Of a DNA stretch of 32,792 nt, positions 1 to 9,258 are shown piece after piece (positions within the stretch are counted from its first letter, which is position 1; each line of letters begins with the position of its first letter). The position numbers were made by a program, and so were the translations under genes. This DNA is from a virus: the IMG/VR virus record IMGVR_UViG_3300027712_000086, positions 1-32,792 of that record; one strand, written 5' to 3'. The notes under the pieces were generated by a model, which worked only from the letters and a program-made list of their open reading frames with translations, was not told where the DNA came from and ran no database searches.

Positions 1-622
1 TAGTCGTCGGGGTTGAAGTACAACCTATAAGTAGGTTTCCGCTGGTATCAACACGCGCCCTTTCCGTGTCATTTGTACGAATAACAAGTGGGTGGTTTGT
101 ATAGCTACCAACATACGCTGTGCTTGTTTCTGACCCCATTTGTGCTGTAACTGAAGTATCAGTTTTTGTCGCCAAAAGTCTGGTGTCAGACGCCGAACTA
201 GAGACTTGCAATTTAGACGCTGGCGAAGTAGTACCAATCCCCACGTTTTGGCTTGTATCTACGGTGACTGCTGTGGTTCCTGCGCTTTGCAATGTGAGCG
301 CAGTAGCTGCCGCAGAAGTCAGTTGGCTGATTGTAGCCGTGCCGCCAACAAACAAGCCCTTGGTGATACCTATGCCGCCAGCGGTGTAAATTGATCCTGT
401 AGAGCCGCTGCTGGTGTCTGTGGTAAGGCTTGAATTGATGCCTTGTGCAAACGGGATTCGCACGGTGGTCGCCGTCTGCCCGTCTTTTGTAATTGCTGTG
501 GACAGGCCGGTGGCTAGGTCTGCGGTCAACGCATTGAATGCGGAACTGCTGATGACCGTGCCGGTCACCACGGGCTGACCCGTAGTGTTGATTTGGAATG
601 TGCCGCTGCCGTTGTAACTCAT
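1..622 (-). CDS. Tail fiber, N-terminal part (cut by left window edge)
   Basis: This reading frame is open from an ATG at 622 to the window edge, giving 207 codons with the C-terminus missing. The start MSYNGSGTFQINTTGQPVV is a common virion-binding N-terminus of podovirus fibers. Two short cassettes of the type found just before S74 chaperone domains are visible: NVGIGTTSPASKLQ at about residues 126-139 and ERARVDTSGNLLIG at about 188-201. An S74 self-cleaving chaperone probably lies beyond the edge, but it is not seen. The ATG follows an AGGTG ribosome site and sits 4 bases after the stop of the preceding gene, so it ends the leftward structural train. Likely role: host receptor binding. 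Confidence 0.85.
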   Translation of the reverse strand, partial: MSYNGSGTFQINTTGQPVVTGTVISSSAFNALTADLATGLSTAITKDGQTATTVRIPFAQGINSSLTTDTSSGSTGSIYTAGGIGITKGLFVGGTATISQLTSAAATALTLQSAGTTAVTVDTSQNVGIGTTSPASKLQVSSSASDTRLLATKTDTSVTAQMGSETSTAYVGSYTNHPLVIRTNDTERARVDTSGNLLIGCTSTPTT

Positions 623-626
623 GGTT

Positions 627-2252
627 TCACCTTTGTTGCTGTGCTAATGCTTCTTGATTTAGGCGCAGCCATTCATCAAGTCCGCTTTGTTGGTTGCCCG
701 TTTGCCCTGCTAACAGAGCCGCCATCTTAGCTTGCTGCGCGGTCATTGGAACACGGCTGGACACCGCTTCTGCGCCCTTATTTAAGGCTCCCGCCATCTG
801 ACCATATTTATAGGCAGTTTCGCCAACAACCCTAGGACTAGATGACAAAACATCAGCAGCCGCCAAAGCTGGGCCACCAGCGCCATAAGCCAAATAAGCC
901 GTGGGAACATTGGATGCACCTTGCAATCCGCGAGGTGTTAGGCTATTCATGGCTTGGCCTGCCAATGCTGGCATCAAGTCTTTGCCGCCTGCATTTGACA
1001 ATTCTTGCGCCAAACTGAGCCTTTGCCCATAGTTGGTGTTGACGTTGTTTCGCATCAATGATTGCAGCTTACGCATTGCGGTATCGGCAGATGCTTTATT
1101 GCCCAATGACAATGTGCGCTCAATTTCGTTGATTAAATCAGACGATTCGCTATAGCCCTTCATCACTTCGGCATAAGTTGGCGCTTGTTTGCCAATCTCA
1201 GATTTGACCGCATCGTAAACTTGTTTGCCAGCACTAAAAGCGGTTTTTTCTTCCGGCCCTAATTTTCCAAAAGATTCATAAAGTGTTTGCTTTAGGGCAT
1301 CCATTCCTTCGGGCGTGTGGTAATCAGCGGGATTGGAATTTTTCCAATCATCCACTTTTTTTCTCATGTCTTCTAAAACATTGGCGGCGGTCTGATCTTT
1401 GATCTTGCCCTTGTAATACGCCATGCTTTCTGCATTTTTTAGTGCATTGTCAATGCCGGTGAAATCAAGAACAGTCTTGTCGTTTTTGATGTTGACCATA
1501 CCCGACCGATATTCCTTCATCTTGTCGGCATTCATCTGAGCCAAGTTTGATTTGGCATCGTCCAAGACTTGCAAAGACGGCACTTTGTCCCGCATATTTT
1601 CCAAAAAGGTTTGATTGCCTTCTTTGCCCGCTTTAATGGCTTGATTGATTGGCTCCATGCCAACACCTGACTTTGCAGCTAAATAGCCTTTGCCAATTGT
1701 TTCAGCGCCTTTGCCAACAGCTTTGGTGGCGGCAATGGCTTGGGTGACCGGATTGAGAACATTCGATGCCGCAGACAACACATTGCCAGCCTGCGCTGTT
1801 TTTGCACCAATGTTGGCGGCTTTCAAGCCTGTGCCAGCACCACCAGCAAGCATTGAGACATCGCTCAAAATGCGGAATGGGTCTTCTTGTAAAGTTTGCT
1901 TAAACCCTTCCATTGAACTGTAAGGCTTGACAAATTCTTGACCAGCTACATTGGCGGTTTGAATAGCACGTTGTTGTGCTTCGGGGTTGACTTCAATGGC
2001 GTTGATGCCACGTTGAACAGCGGCTGGCATAGCGTTGTAAAACCCACCAGCGGCAACATCAGCAATGCCTTTTGCGGTCTGTACGGGGCTAGATAAGGCT
2101 TCCACTAACCCGCCAATTGTGTTTTTGTAAAAGCTGCCAGGCGCATTGCCTAGCATCTTCATGGTGCTAAATGGGATTGGCTCAACAGACGCGACATTCC
2201 ACTCCGGCGGTGGTGCAGGCGCTACAGATACAACTTGCCAAGGTTCAGCCAT
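627..2252 (-). CDS. Putative ejection (internal virion) protein, 541 aa
   Basis: I recognise no named family. The protein has a proline-rich start (MAEPWQVVSVAPAPPPEW), then long alanine- and glycine-rich amphipathic segments at about residues 90-210, then a mostly helical charged middle (about 210-400), and a Gln-rich end. Such helical, Ala-rich proteins encoded between the tail hub and the fiber in podoviruses are typically carried in the virion and ejected with DNA. Its ATG overlaps the stop of the upstream gene (TAATG), so it is translationally coupled to the preceding two ejection-type genes. The opening M-A-x-P-W motif resembles that of the upstream neighbour (MALPWEENY). A passive tail or head structural role is the alternative. 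Confidence 0.6.
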   Translation of the reverse strand: MAEPWQVVSVAPAPPPEWNVASVEPIPFSTMKMLGNAPGSFYKNTIGGLVEALSSPVQTAKGIADVAAGGFYNAMPAAVQRGINAIEVNPEAQQRAIQTANVAGQEFVKPYSSMEGFKQTLQEDPFRILSDVSMLAGGAGTGLKAANIGAKTAQAGNVLSAASNVLNPVTQAIAATKAVGKGAETIGKGYLAAKSGVGMEPINQAIKAGKEGNQTFLENMRDKVPSLQVLDDAKSNLAQMNADKMKEYRSGMVNIKNDKTVLDFTGIDNALKNAESMAYYKGKIKDQTAANVLEDMRKKVDDWKNSNPADYHTPEGMDALKQTLYESFGKLGPEEKTAFSAGKQVYDAVKSEIGKQAPTYAEVMKGYSESSDLINEIERTLSLGNKASADTAMRKLQSLMRNNVNTNYGQRLSLAQELSNAGGKDLMPALAGQAMNSLTPRGLQGASNVPTAYLAYGAGGPALAAADVLSSSPRVVGETAYKYGQMAGALNKGAEAVSSRVPMTAQQAKMAALLAGQTGNQQSGLDEWLRLNQEALAQQQR

Positions 2253-3142
2253 TACTTAACCCTTTCTGCTTTGCCGTTTCGCATTGACCATTGTTGTCCA
2301 TTGGCAAATGTCGTGATATGGCCTTCTTTTAACATAGATGCAGGCGGCGCAGCAACAGTAGCGGGCGCAAAATTAGTCGGTGCGGTTTGGAAATTTTCTA
2401 CGTTGTAATTTGCTTTTCCAAGATTTTCAATGCTTGTTTTGCGTTTGGCATCAATCAATGCCGCACGTTCTCTCATGCGGTTTTCAACCATTGATGGATT
2501 CATTCCAGGGCTTATTGATGTTTTGTCCCAAGCTGCTTTTTCTCCGGCGGTCAATGATGCCCCAAACAATGCATTACGGGCCACATTGTCATTGGCTTCA
2601 TGTGCAGCCCACCATTCAGCTTGCGATTGCTTATCACCGCCAAAAGTGCTGCCAATTGTGTTGGCAATGTCACCAGCAAATTTGATCCCGTAGCCAGCAT
2701 ACTCGGGCTTAAAGGTTTCCATAAGGCGCATTTGAGTGCCCAATGAATTATCCAATCCAGTTATTTTTTCTACTTCGCCGGAAGTTAAATCACGTTTTTT
2801 AGCAGGCGCTGCCGCTTCTCGTGCTGTTTTTTCTGCTTCTTTAACGGCATCAATTTTCATTTGATCAATACGCTGGTAATACTCAGATAAACGGCGTTTG
2901 TAATTTACTGGTGCTTCATTGACTTCTTGTTTTGGCGGTGGCGGTAAAGCAGGCATTGCAGCAGCAGCGGGCGCAACAGCGGGCGCTGTTGCCGCAGTAG
3001 CGTTTCTTGTTTGCATGGCGGCAACCAATGGATCAGGCGCAACCGCAGCGGCAGGCGGCGACATCACAACCGGCTGAACGGGGCGCGGTTTAGGCGCTGG
3101 CGTTGCTTCTGTTTGGTAATTTTCTTCCCAAGGTAAAGCCAT
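2252..3142 (-). CDS. Putative ejection/structural protein, 296 aa
   Basis: The family is not recognised. I choose the ATG at 3142 (MALPWEENYQTEATPAPKPR), because GGAGGTGAA lies at the right distance before it; an upstream in-frame TTG at 3160 would put that ribosome site inside the gene. Residues 1-100 are Pro/Ala-rich and probably unstructured. Residues 95-130 form a charged helix (NYKRRLSEYYQRIDQMKIDA), and the middle (about 125-250) is predicted mostly helical. It overlaps both neighbours by one base (TAATG at both ends), so three consecutive genes are co-translated, consistent with parts of one ejected or tail-associated assembly. Confidence 0.6.
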   Translation of the reverse strand: MALPWEENYQTEATPAPKPRPVQPVVMSPPAAAVAPDPLVAAMQTRNATAATAPAVAPAAAAMPALPPPPKQEVNEAPVNYKRRLSEYYQRIDQMKIDAVKEAEKTAREAAAPAKKRDLTSGEVEKITGLDNSLGTQMRLMETFKPEYAGYGIKFAGDIANTIGSTFGGDKQSQAEWWAAHEANDNVARNALFGASLTAGEKAAWDKTSISPGMNPSMVENRMRERAALIDAKRKTSIENLGKANYNVENFQTAPTNFAPATVAAPPASMLKEGHITTFANGQQWSMRNGKAERVK

Positions 3143-4791
3143 TATTTCACCTCCACCCAATTAGATTGTTGATTGGGATCACCACCTTTAAATCTGAATT
3201 TTTTATCGCCATTGACTACAACATCGTTAATTTTTGGTGGGGCTTTTGCAATTGCTGGCGTTGGTGCTGCCGCGCTTGTTGATTGTGTGCCGCCAAGTAC
3301 GCCTTGCGTTGCTGATAGGCTCAATCCTTTTATGTTGGCGGGAATAGCTATACCAAGTTCGCCCAACCTAGCAACCACTTCAGCTTTTCTCAATTCAAAG
3401 CCTGCCGCCTCTTCGGGAGCCACGCCGCCAGCAGTTTTAACAAAATAACGATCAACCAAATCCCTGATTTTGGGGTCGCTTCGTATCGTACCCATTGGCA
3501 CGCCAGCTTGTTGCAATTGACCCAAAAAGCCATCCAATGGCTTAACATAGCCTGTTGCAAGAATTGGATCGTCTTTTTTAACTTGCCGCACAACAGTTTC
3601 ACCTTGTGCATTTACTGTTGTAATGCTTGCATATTCCGGCCCTTTTGTCGCAAAACCTTCTACAAATTTTGGATCAGATTCATCCATTAATACCATTTTT
3701 GTTGATCCATCTGCGTTTGTAACTTCTACGCGAACTTTCTTAGATGGCGCTGCGCTTACTACAGCTTCACCAGCCATATCAATCAATGGCGTTACGCGAC
3801 CTTCATTGTCCATTTTCATCAAAGATTCGCTACCATCCTTATTTTTTACGGTGACTTGTTTATAACCTTGATTTTTTTGTTCCCATGCCAATCTTTCAGC
3901 GGCAACATTTCGCACTTCATTTGCAATCGCGGCATCGTATGTTGTAAGGCTTGGATCATTTGAATTTTTTGCCGCTATTGCAGCACGTTCTGCTTGCAAT
4001 TTACCCAAATTACTAAGCGCCGTTGATTCAGTTTTTGCGGCTGCTGTAGCCAACAAATTGCCGGTTGGCCCACGCAATTCTTGACCTGGGCTAAGAGCAA
4101 TTGGACGCTGTGGAGTTGGAGCCGCTGTTGCCACCGGCGTGAGTTGTCCATTTGTTCCTAATTGGCGATATAAAACGTCTCCAGTGCTAAGTTTTACATC
4201 TTTTGGCTCAAATTGTGCCAAGTATTTTGCCATTGCCAATTGCTTAACTTCGGGAATGTCAATTCCTTGTAGCGTCTCAGGACTGATGTAGCCAGCAGGC
4301 ACGGCGGGACGTGCAGGAATTGCGGCTTGGCCTGGCACGGCTTCTTTGCCTGCCACAGCGGGAGAAACTTCGTATTGCCCAACTTCTCGCGGCATTCCAT
4401 AACCGCCAAAACTTTTTTCAATTTGAGGAGCCATTACCGCTGGTTTGGCTGGAATGGCTTCTTGGCCTGGCACAGCTTCTTGTCCGGCAAACGCTTCTTG
4501 TGCCGGTGCAGAAATTGCCCGTGCCAAATCGCCAAATTGCTTGTCGTAATTTGTGCGGTATTCGTTTTGCAGCTTGGCGTAATCTTGCCGCGCTTTTTTC
4601 TCTTGATATGCGCCAAGTCCCGATTCCAAAACTTTTGCCAAACCAGCAAGCGGGCTGATTGCTACGCCTGGCGTTGTTGGCATTTGCAAAACTTGTGATC
4701 CTGATTCTTGCAATGCTTGCGCCATGCGTTGTCGCCGCGCAATTTCTTCCGCTTGTTGCGAGTAAGGATCAATTAAACTGACTGTTGCCAT
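3142..4791 (-). CDS. Putative ejection-type structural protein with duplicated Pro/Ala linker, 549 aa
   Basis: The protein starts MATVSLIDPYSQQAEEIARRQ, a charged helix often seen at the start of podovirus virion proteins of unknown fold. Residues 50-100 are helical. Two copies of an 18-residue linker follow, AG(Q/K)EAVPGQ(E/A)AIPA(K/R)PAV, at about 102-119 and 147-164. The remainder mixes beta-rich stretches (for example 315-420, with several VTNADGS-like hairpins) and a helical C-terminal region. The ribosome site TAAGGA precedes the ATG. Gene order after the ejection-type Gln-rich protein suggests a virion component delivered with or guiding DNA. No enzyme motif is seen. Confidence 0.6.
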   Translation of the reverse strand: MATVSLIDPYSQQAEEIARRQRMAQALQESGSQVLQMPTTPGVAISPLAGLAKVLESGLGAYQEKKARQDYAKLQNEYRTNYDKQFGDLARAISAPAQEAFAGQEAVPGQEAIPAKPAVMAPQIEKSFGGYGMPREVGQYEVSPAVAGKEAVPGQAAIPARPAVPAGYISPETLQGIDIPEVKQLAMAKYLAQFEPKDVKLSTGDVLYRQLGTNGQLTPVATAAPTPQRPIALSPGQELRGPTGNLLATAAAKTESTALSNLGKLQAERAAIAAKNSNDPSLTTYDAAIANEVRNVAAERLAWEQKNQGYKQVTVKNKDGSESLMKMDNEGRVTPLIDMAGEAVVSAAPSKKVRVEVTNADGSTKMVLMDESDPKFVEGFATKGPEYASITTVNAQGETVVRQVKKDDPILATGYVKPLDGFLGQLQQAGVPMGTIRSDPKIRDLVDRYFVKTAGGVAPEEAAGFELRKAEVVARLGELGIAIPANIKGLSLSATQGVLGGTQSTSAAAPTPAIAKAPPKINDVVVNGDKKFRFKGGDPNQQSNWVEVK

Positions 4792-4801
4792 TTACATTTC
4801 C

Positions 4802-5947
4802 TTACAAAAATGCATATTTGAGCGCCGCGCCGCCCAAGCCAAAAAGCCCTGCGGTATTTGCGTTTTGCGTTGCCACTTGCTGGTTGTAAGTGTTTTGAGC
4901 ATTTTGGGCTTGTGCTTGCGTAGCCCCAAAAATTTGCGCGGGCGCTATGTTTGAGCCTGAGTAAGCCTGAAATTGCGGATTCTGAATTTGACTGCCGGAC
5001 ATCAATGCGCTAATTTCATTTAGCGGCATTTGACGGCCCTGGATGGCTTGTGCAAGTGCTTGCTGCTGTGCGGTGTTGCCAAACTGTGCGCCTTGCAAGG
5101 CTTGGTTATATCTTTGTGCTTCTATTGCATTTTGGCTTTGTGCAGATGACATTCCTTGAGCATAATTTTGACCAATAGCTTGATTTCCAGCTTGTTGGTT
5201 TTGTAAGTTTGCCCCAAATCCCGCCAATTGCGCTTGATTGCCAAATCCAGCATTTTGCAAAGCCTGACCATAACCTTGTTGGTTGGCAGACATATCTAAA
5301 TTAATGCCTTGCAATGCAGCTTGTTGCCGCGCATCGTTTTCTTGTTGACCTAAAATTTGAATGGCATTGTCGTAGGCTTCAGTTCCAGGGCGCAAACCTT
5401 GGTTAATCAATTGCGTTTCGGTGCTTACTCTGTTTTTTTGCAAAGACGGCTCTAAACGAGACATGATAGCCTGCTGACCCGTCATTCCAGCGTTTACAGG
5501 CATTTTTGCCACGCCACTTAAATCCAAAGATGATGTCAAATTTGGAGCATTCACACCGCCTTGCGCCAACCCATATTGCCCCGCTGATGGGGCACTTTGC
5601 AATGGGCCACCTTGATTAAAAGATGTTTGAACAGCAGGGCCACCAAAAGCAAAAGGTTTATCAAGAACATTGCCTGCAAGCTGAGTGCCTTTGCTGCCAA
5701 GTTGGGCAAGTTGGGATTGGACGTTTTGTTGCTCAGTCAGCGTTTTTTGAGCCGCCGGAGTTAACGATTGGGTGATGGTTGGAGTGTCGCCGTTATAGGA
5801 CACCAATTGCGTCCCATAGGGAGTGTAAATGTTGGGATTGCTCAGTTTAGACTGAACACGCGCCGTTTCAACGTTTGCAGCGCCTTGATCTACAGCGGCC
5901 TGTTTGTAATCAGGTGCTGCTGGCGCTACTGGAGCACTTTTTCCCAT
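4802..5947 (-). CDS. Gln/Asn/Ala-rich internal virion-type protein, 381 aa
   Basis: The start MGKSAPVAPAAPDYKQAAVDQ followed by NPNIYTPYGTQLVSYNGDTP (about residues 37-56) is a signature I know from many podovirus proteins annotated as internal virion or injection proteins. Residues 200-350 are strikingly rich in Gln, Asn, Ala and Gly with weak periodicity, as expected for a long polar helix or flexible segment. A GGAG site precedes the ATG. The first 38 bases overlap the end of the GNAT gene. It leads the run of three further ejection-type genes. The function is inferred from family resemblance and position. Confidence 0.65.
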   Translation of the reverse strand: MGKSAPVAPAAPDYKQAAVDQGAANVETARVQSKLSNPNIYTPYGTQLVSYNGDTPTITQSLTPAAQKTLTEQQNVQSQLAQLGSKGTQLAGNVLDKPFAFGGPAVQTSFNQGGPLQSAPSAGQYGLAQGGVNAPNLTSSLDLSGVAKMPVNAGMTGQQAIMSRLEPSLQKNRVSTETQLINQGLRPGTEAYDNAIQILGQQENDARQQAALQGINLDMSANQQGYGQALQNAGFGNQAQLAGFGANLQNQQAGNQAIGQNYAQGMSSAQSQNAIEAQRYNQALQGAQFGNTAQQQALAQAIQGRQMPLNEISALMSGSQIQNPQFQAYSGSNIAPAQIFGATQAQAQNAQNTYNQQVATQNANTAGLFGLGGAALKYAFL

Positions 5948-6353
5948 ATCGATTCTCCAAATATTTGCATCGTTCCTTTGGCATTGTGAGGATTACCATG
6001 TCCCCGTCTGCCATCGCATCCTTGATCCGCGCTTCCTCTTGAAAGCCCATTTTTTCAACAAATTTGATGCTTGTGATGTTTGCGCTGCTAACCGGCACAA
6101 TGATTTTGCCGACATTACAAACATTGAACGGGTAGTCAAAGATGGCTGCTAAGTAGGCCGGAGTCATTCTGCCGGTCACCGCAATGTGGCAAGTGATTGA
6201 CTTGCCATGCCAGTTTTCGTAGATGACACCGGCGACAAAATCGCCGTCTTTCTTCAACCCGATAGACCGGCTGCGCTCTTGAAAGTAGCCACCATCGACC
6301 TTTTTTGCAGTCCAATGTCCTGCTGAATGGTCTGAAATGATCTCAAAGGACAC
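5910..6353 (-). CDS. GNAT-family N-acetyltransferase-like protein, 147 aa
   Basis: The sequence fits the phage-encoded GNAT fold. The segment MTPAYLAAIFDYPFN is followed by a beta strand (KIIVPVSSANITS), then FVEKMGFQEEARIKDAMADGD, which matches the acetyl-CoA-binding helix and the last strands (GF-x-E-E-A-R-x-x-D-A). The protein ends with M-x-K-E-R-C-K-Y-L. GNAT proteins move an acetyl group to an amine; the target is unknown, and in podoviruses this gene is common beside tail genes. I choose the GTG at 6353, because TTGAGG lies 6 bases upstream; a TTG at 6365 is the alternative. It overlaps the upstream stop and the downstream start. Confidence 0.75.
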   Translation of the reverse strand: MSFEIISDHSAGHWTAKKVDGGYFQERSRSIGLKKDGDFVAGVIYENWHGKSITCHIAVTGRMTPAYLAAIFDYPFNVCNVGKIIVPVSSANITSIKFVEKMGFQEEARIKDAMADGDMVILTMPKERCKYLENRYGKKCSSSASST

Positions 6354-7890
6354 CACCAGCCTCAAACACCAAGTCGGTTGCGACCCATTGCAATTGTATC
6401 CCTTGTGTTGCTGTGTTCAACGTGGGAGCAAAAGAATATCCAATGCCGGTTGTGCCTTGCCAATCAGCGGTTGGGGCAAGACCGCCGCCCCAATAGGCAG
6501 CATCCCATAAGCCGCTATCCCAAACGCCATATTGCGGAACAGAAAAACTTAATTGCGCGCTTTGGTCATCAAGGTTGTAATCAACGTTTACATTGCCAAA
6601 AATCGATGGTGTGCCGTTGCTTAACAAGTGATAACGAATCATCTTGCATTGCTTTTGAGTTGCCGACCCATAATTTTGAAAACTTTGCAAGGCAAAACCA
6701 TTGATGTTGGATGTGTAATCAGTTGTGCCATTCCACGCTTTTCCAACATAGCCATTGCCGCCAAAATAAGGGTCATCTTGATAAATTTCCCAACAATTGG
6801 CGCTCCAACCGGTAAAGTTGCACCAGCTTTTGGTGATGGTGTTCATCACATATTGCTGCTCTTGCCCCGTTGCAACAGGGACATTCATAATCAGTTGGTT
6901 TTCCTTGGAGTAGTAAAGCAAACTCCACCCAAAGTTTTGCCCATAAGAACTAACCGCTTGGCTGACCGCAAATTGAATTTTGTTGGTAATTGACACCCGA
7001 GGGTCAAGACGGGACGATTGCAAAGCGCCGGCCATGGGCATCACGCCATCTTGCGTAATGATTAACAAATCGCCACCGTACTTGAGCCAGCATCGCCGCC
7101 CAATAGGTGCGCCAACCCGCCAAAGACCGGTCATAGAAATGCCGCTTGGCGTTGTTGGATCGGTCAATCGCCAAACCACTACTTCGCCATTGCTGGTTAT
7201 AAACGCAAGGTAATCATCAATGCCGTAACCAGCATCTAACGTCCAAGTCATGCCCGCCATGATGTAGCCGCCCAATTGGACAAGGCTGGTCATGTCTAGC
7301 GATTGCGCCGCGCCGCCAATGCTATTAATTGGCAAATACCATGCTTTTAGCGACCCGTTTTCCACCAACCACACGCGATTCTTGAATAGCGTAATGTTTA
7401 CGCAATTGGCGGTATCTACGCCGGTGATGTTGTAAGGCGACCCATCGCCGTCCTTATGCCAAGCCGAACCGTCATAAGTCCGCAGCTTATCCGCGCCATT
7501 GACGCACATCAAATATGACCCGCCGGTGGTGGTCATGTTTATGTACTGAAATTTGGCATTGGATAGGCCGGTGACATCCGCAGCGCCCACCGTGCCGCCT
7601 GCCGTGATGTTGTAGATCGAATCAATTGCCGCCGCAAACATTTTGTTTGCTGTTCCGGAACTGTAAGCAAAAATGGTCTGTACCGTTCCTGTGATGCCGG
7701 TGGCAAATTTGGTATAGCCGTTTCGCAAGATGACTGAGTTTGTGCCAGGCCAAAAGTTTGTCAGAGTTACCGCATCTAGCGGATCCATTGCGCCCAATGC
7801 GTCACGGGCATTCCAGCCGCCAATAGGCGCGGCTACAGATACCGTTTGACTGCGTTGGGTTGATGGCGCTCTGCCAAATGATGCAAGCAT
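6343..7890 (-). CDS. Tail hub / DNA stabilization-like protein, 515 aa
   Basis: The start region, VAAPIGGWNARDALGAMDP and then LTNFWPGTNSVILRNGY (about residues 20-60), is characteristic of a widespread podovirus virion protein of about 500 residues. It continues as repeated beta blades with aromatic turns such as KFQYINM, YLMCVNGAD, NRVWLVENG, DYLAFITSNGEVVVW and DLLIITQDG. This pattern is that of a beta-propeller, like the P22 gp10 tail hub that seals packaged DNA. The assignment to that role comes from size, fold pattern and position after the connector gene. It starts with an ATG that shares one base with the previous stop. Confidence 0.7.
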   Translation of the reverse strand: MLASFGRAPSTQRSQTVSVAAPIGGWNARDALGAMDPLDAVTLTNFWPGTNSVILRNGYTKFATGITGTVQTIFAYSSGTANKMFAAAIDSIYNITAGGTVGAADVTGLSNAKFQYINMTTTGGSYLMCVNGADKLRTYDGSAWHKDGDGSPYNITGVDTANCVNITLFKNRVWLVENGSLKAWYLPINSIGGAAQSLDMTSLVQLGGYIMAGMTWTLDAGYGIDDYLAFITSNGEVVVWRLTDPTTPSGISMTGLWRVGAPIGRRCWLKYGGDLLIITQDGVMPMAGALQSSRLDPRVSITNKIQFAVSQAVSSYGQNFGWSLLYYSKENQLIMNVPVATGQEQQYVMNTITKSWCNFTGWSANCWEIYQDDPYFGGNGYVGKAWNGTTDYTSNINGFALQSFQNYGSATQKQCKMIRYHLLSNGTPSIFGNVNVDYNLDDQSAQLSFSVPQYGVWDSGLWDAAYWGGGLAPTADWQGTTGIGYSFAPTLNTATQGIQLQWVATDLVFEAGGVL

Positions 7891-8177
7891 TAGTTTTTGT
7901 TTCTTTGTGATATGGCCTTAGATTTGGCCCTTGCATCTTCTTTTGAACTGGCTCCCCATGCCTTCAATGACAAAGCCAATCGGGTTGGCTCACCGTTCTT
8001 TTCCATTGGGCCAGGCATATTGCCCATCCGCGCCAAAAATGATGCCCTGCGCGGGTTGTCGCCTGATTTAACAGGCGGCTTCAAATCCATGCCTTCTGCT
8101 TTTGCCGAGGCTCTACCCTTGGCGTTCAAGCCGCCTTCGGGATTCTTGCCTTCTTTGCGTTGCCAAGCTGCTGTCAT
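7890..8177 (-). CDS. Conserved small basic phage protein (DUF6321-like), 95 aa
   Basis: The motifs AWQRKEGKNPEGGLNAKGR, PVKSGDNPRRASFLARMG and WGASSKEDARAKSKAIS follow each other without a gap and match, from memory, a small conserved family usually labelled DUF6321. The protein is strongly basic and probably binds nucleic acid or fits inside the head. The function is not known. It starts with ATGA overlapping the stop of the preceding 52-aa gene, and its own stop overlaps the hub gene start. That places it in the connector block between the adaptor-like and hub-like proteins. Confidence 0.75.
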   Translation of the reverse strand: MTAAWQRKEGKNPEGGLNAKGRASAKAEGMDLKPPVKSGDNPRRASFLARMGNMPGPMEKNGEPTRLALSLKAWGASSKEDARAKSKAISQRNKN

Positions 8178-8332
8178 TTCTTTTTCTCAGGCTTTGCAGT
8201 CTTAGCGGCTTCTTTGAAAGCCTTGGCGGTAGGTGCGCCTTCTGTGCCAGGCTTACGCATCTTCTCGCCTGACCCTGCGGCTATCCTTGCCTTCTTTGCC
8301 TGGATGTTGGCATAAAGTCCATCTAGTTTCAT
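8174..8332 (-). CDS. Small Lys/Ala-rich phage protein, 52 aa
   Basis: I choose the ATG at 8332, because ATAGGAG stands 5-6 bases before it; longer in-frame starts lack this. The protein reads LDGLYANIQAKKARIAAGSG, then EKMRKPGTEGAPTAKAFKEA, and ends in a run of Lys. It resembles small highly basic proteins repeatedly found beside podovirus connector genes. The function is unknown. It begins 9 bases after the stop of the connector-like gene and overlaps the next gene by ATGA. Confidence 0.65.
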   Translation of the reverse strand: MKLDGLYANIQAKKARIAAGSGEKMRKPGTEGAPTAKAFKEAAKTAKPEKKK

Positions 8333-8340
8333 ACAATCTC

Positions 8341-9258
8341 CTATTGTGCGGGCCAATTCCCGTCTTGAACACTCCAAGGGCCAACCAGCGGATTCATGCC
8401 AATTGGGGCAAGGGATTGCGCGGGAACAGGCACATCTTGCGCTTTGGTGTAGCTTAACGCCCGCATAAATTCTCCCAATTCCACAGAATAATCTAGCTTT
8501 TTAGCTTTAAGAAAATAGAATTTCAAACCCGCCAGCATAAGGTCATCAGGGAAAATTGTTGTATCGGTGTCAAGGGTAAATGCGCTTTTGTCGCCTGCGG
8601 TTGCGCCGCTAGACATCACCCAATAATTGCTAACGTACTCAAACGCAAAAGTGTAGATGCTTGTCAGGGCTTGGAAAATTCGCAAGCGGTTGTTGTATAT
8701 ACGATAGCGTTCCCTTGGGCCAACAGAGATGATGCCGCCTTGCAACCATTGCCATTCTTGGCTGGTTTTTGTTCCAAGATTGCGCCAATGGTTTGTGCGA
8801 TCCCAATTTGTATCCGAAATCATGCGGTCAAAGTCGGTTGGCATCACATAGTCTTGTTTGGCAAACGTCATGGACACCGCTGCTGTTGAAGTTGCCACAG
8901 GCGTGTTCAGCGTGACTTGAGTCGCTGAATCAACACTCAAAATCTCAGCGTATGGCGCTTGGCCTGTGCCGGTGACCACATTTCCGGCCTCTAAGCCTGT
9001 GGTCGTTCCCATGCTAGTGATGACCTTTGACCCTGCCGTGATTGTGCCGGTGGTGCTGATTCCGGCGGTTGTTTGCAGGACATAAGCCTTGACCAGCCGT
9101 TGCCATTCGTATTCGCGCACCAAGTCTTTGCCCAGCCGCTGAGACAAAGCCAGCAATTGGACGGTTTGGTTGTTGGTGGAACCAATTACTGCCGCTGGTT
9201 GGGACAAGCCCAGTTCGCCCGAAACTTGGTCAACCAGTTGCAGTAATGTGTATGCCAT
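8341..9258 (-). CDS. Head-tail adaptor-like protein, 305 aa
   Basis: A helical N-terminus (YTLLQLVDQVSGELGLSQ, then LLALSQRLGKDLVREYEWQRL, residues 3-60) is interrupted by a beta insert at about 60-135 (GTITAGSKVITSM, GTGQAPYAEILSVDS, QVTLNTPV). It continues with YVMPTDFDRMISDTNWDR and a mixed C-terminal region. The short-helix bundle with the P-x-D-F-D-R motif resembles ring proteins that dock under the portal (T7 gp11 / P22 gp4 type). The gene lies just before the hub-like protein in the same operon, which supports an adaptor role. The exact family was not confirmed. Confidence 0.65.
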   Translation of the reverse strand: MAYTLLQLVDQVSGELGLSQPAAVIGSTNNQTVQLLALSQRLGKDLVREYEWQRLVKAYVLQTTAGISTTGTITAGSKVITSMGTTTGLEAGNVVTGTGQAPYAEILSVDSATQVTLNTPVATSTAAVSMTFAKQDYVMPTDFDRMISDTNWDRTNHWRNLGTKTSQEWQWLQGGIISVGPRERYRIYNNRLRIFQALTSIYTFAFEYVSNYWVMSSGATAGDKSAFTLDTDTTIFPDDLMLAGLKFYFLKAKKLDYSVELGEFMRALSYTKAQDVPVPAQSLAPIGMNPLVGPWSVQDGNWPAQ

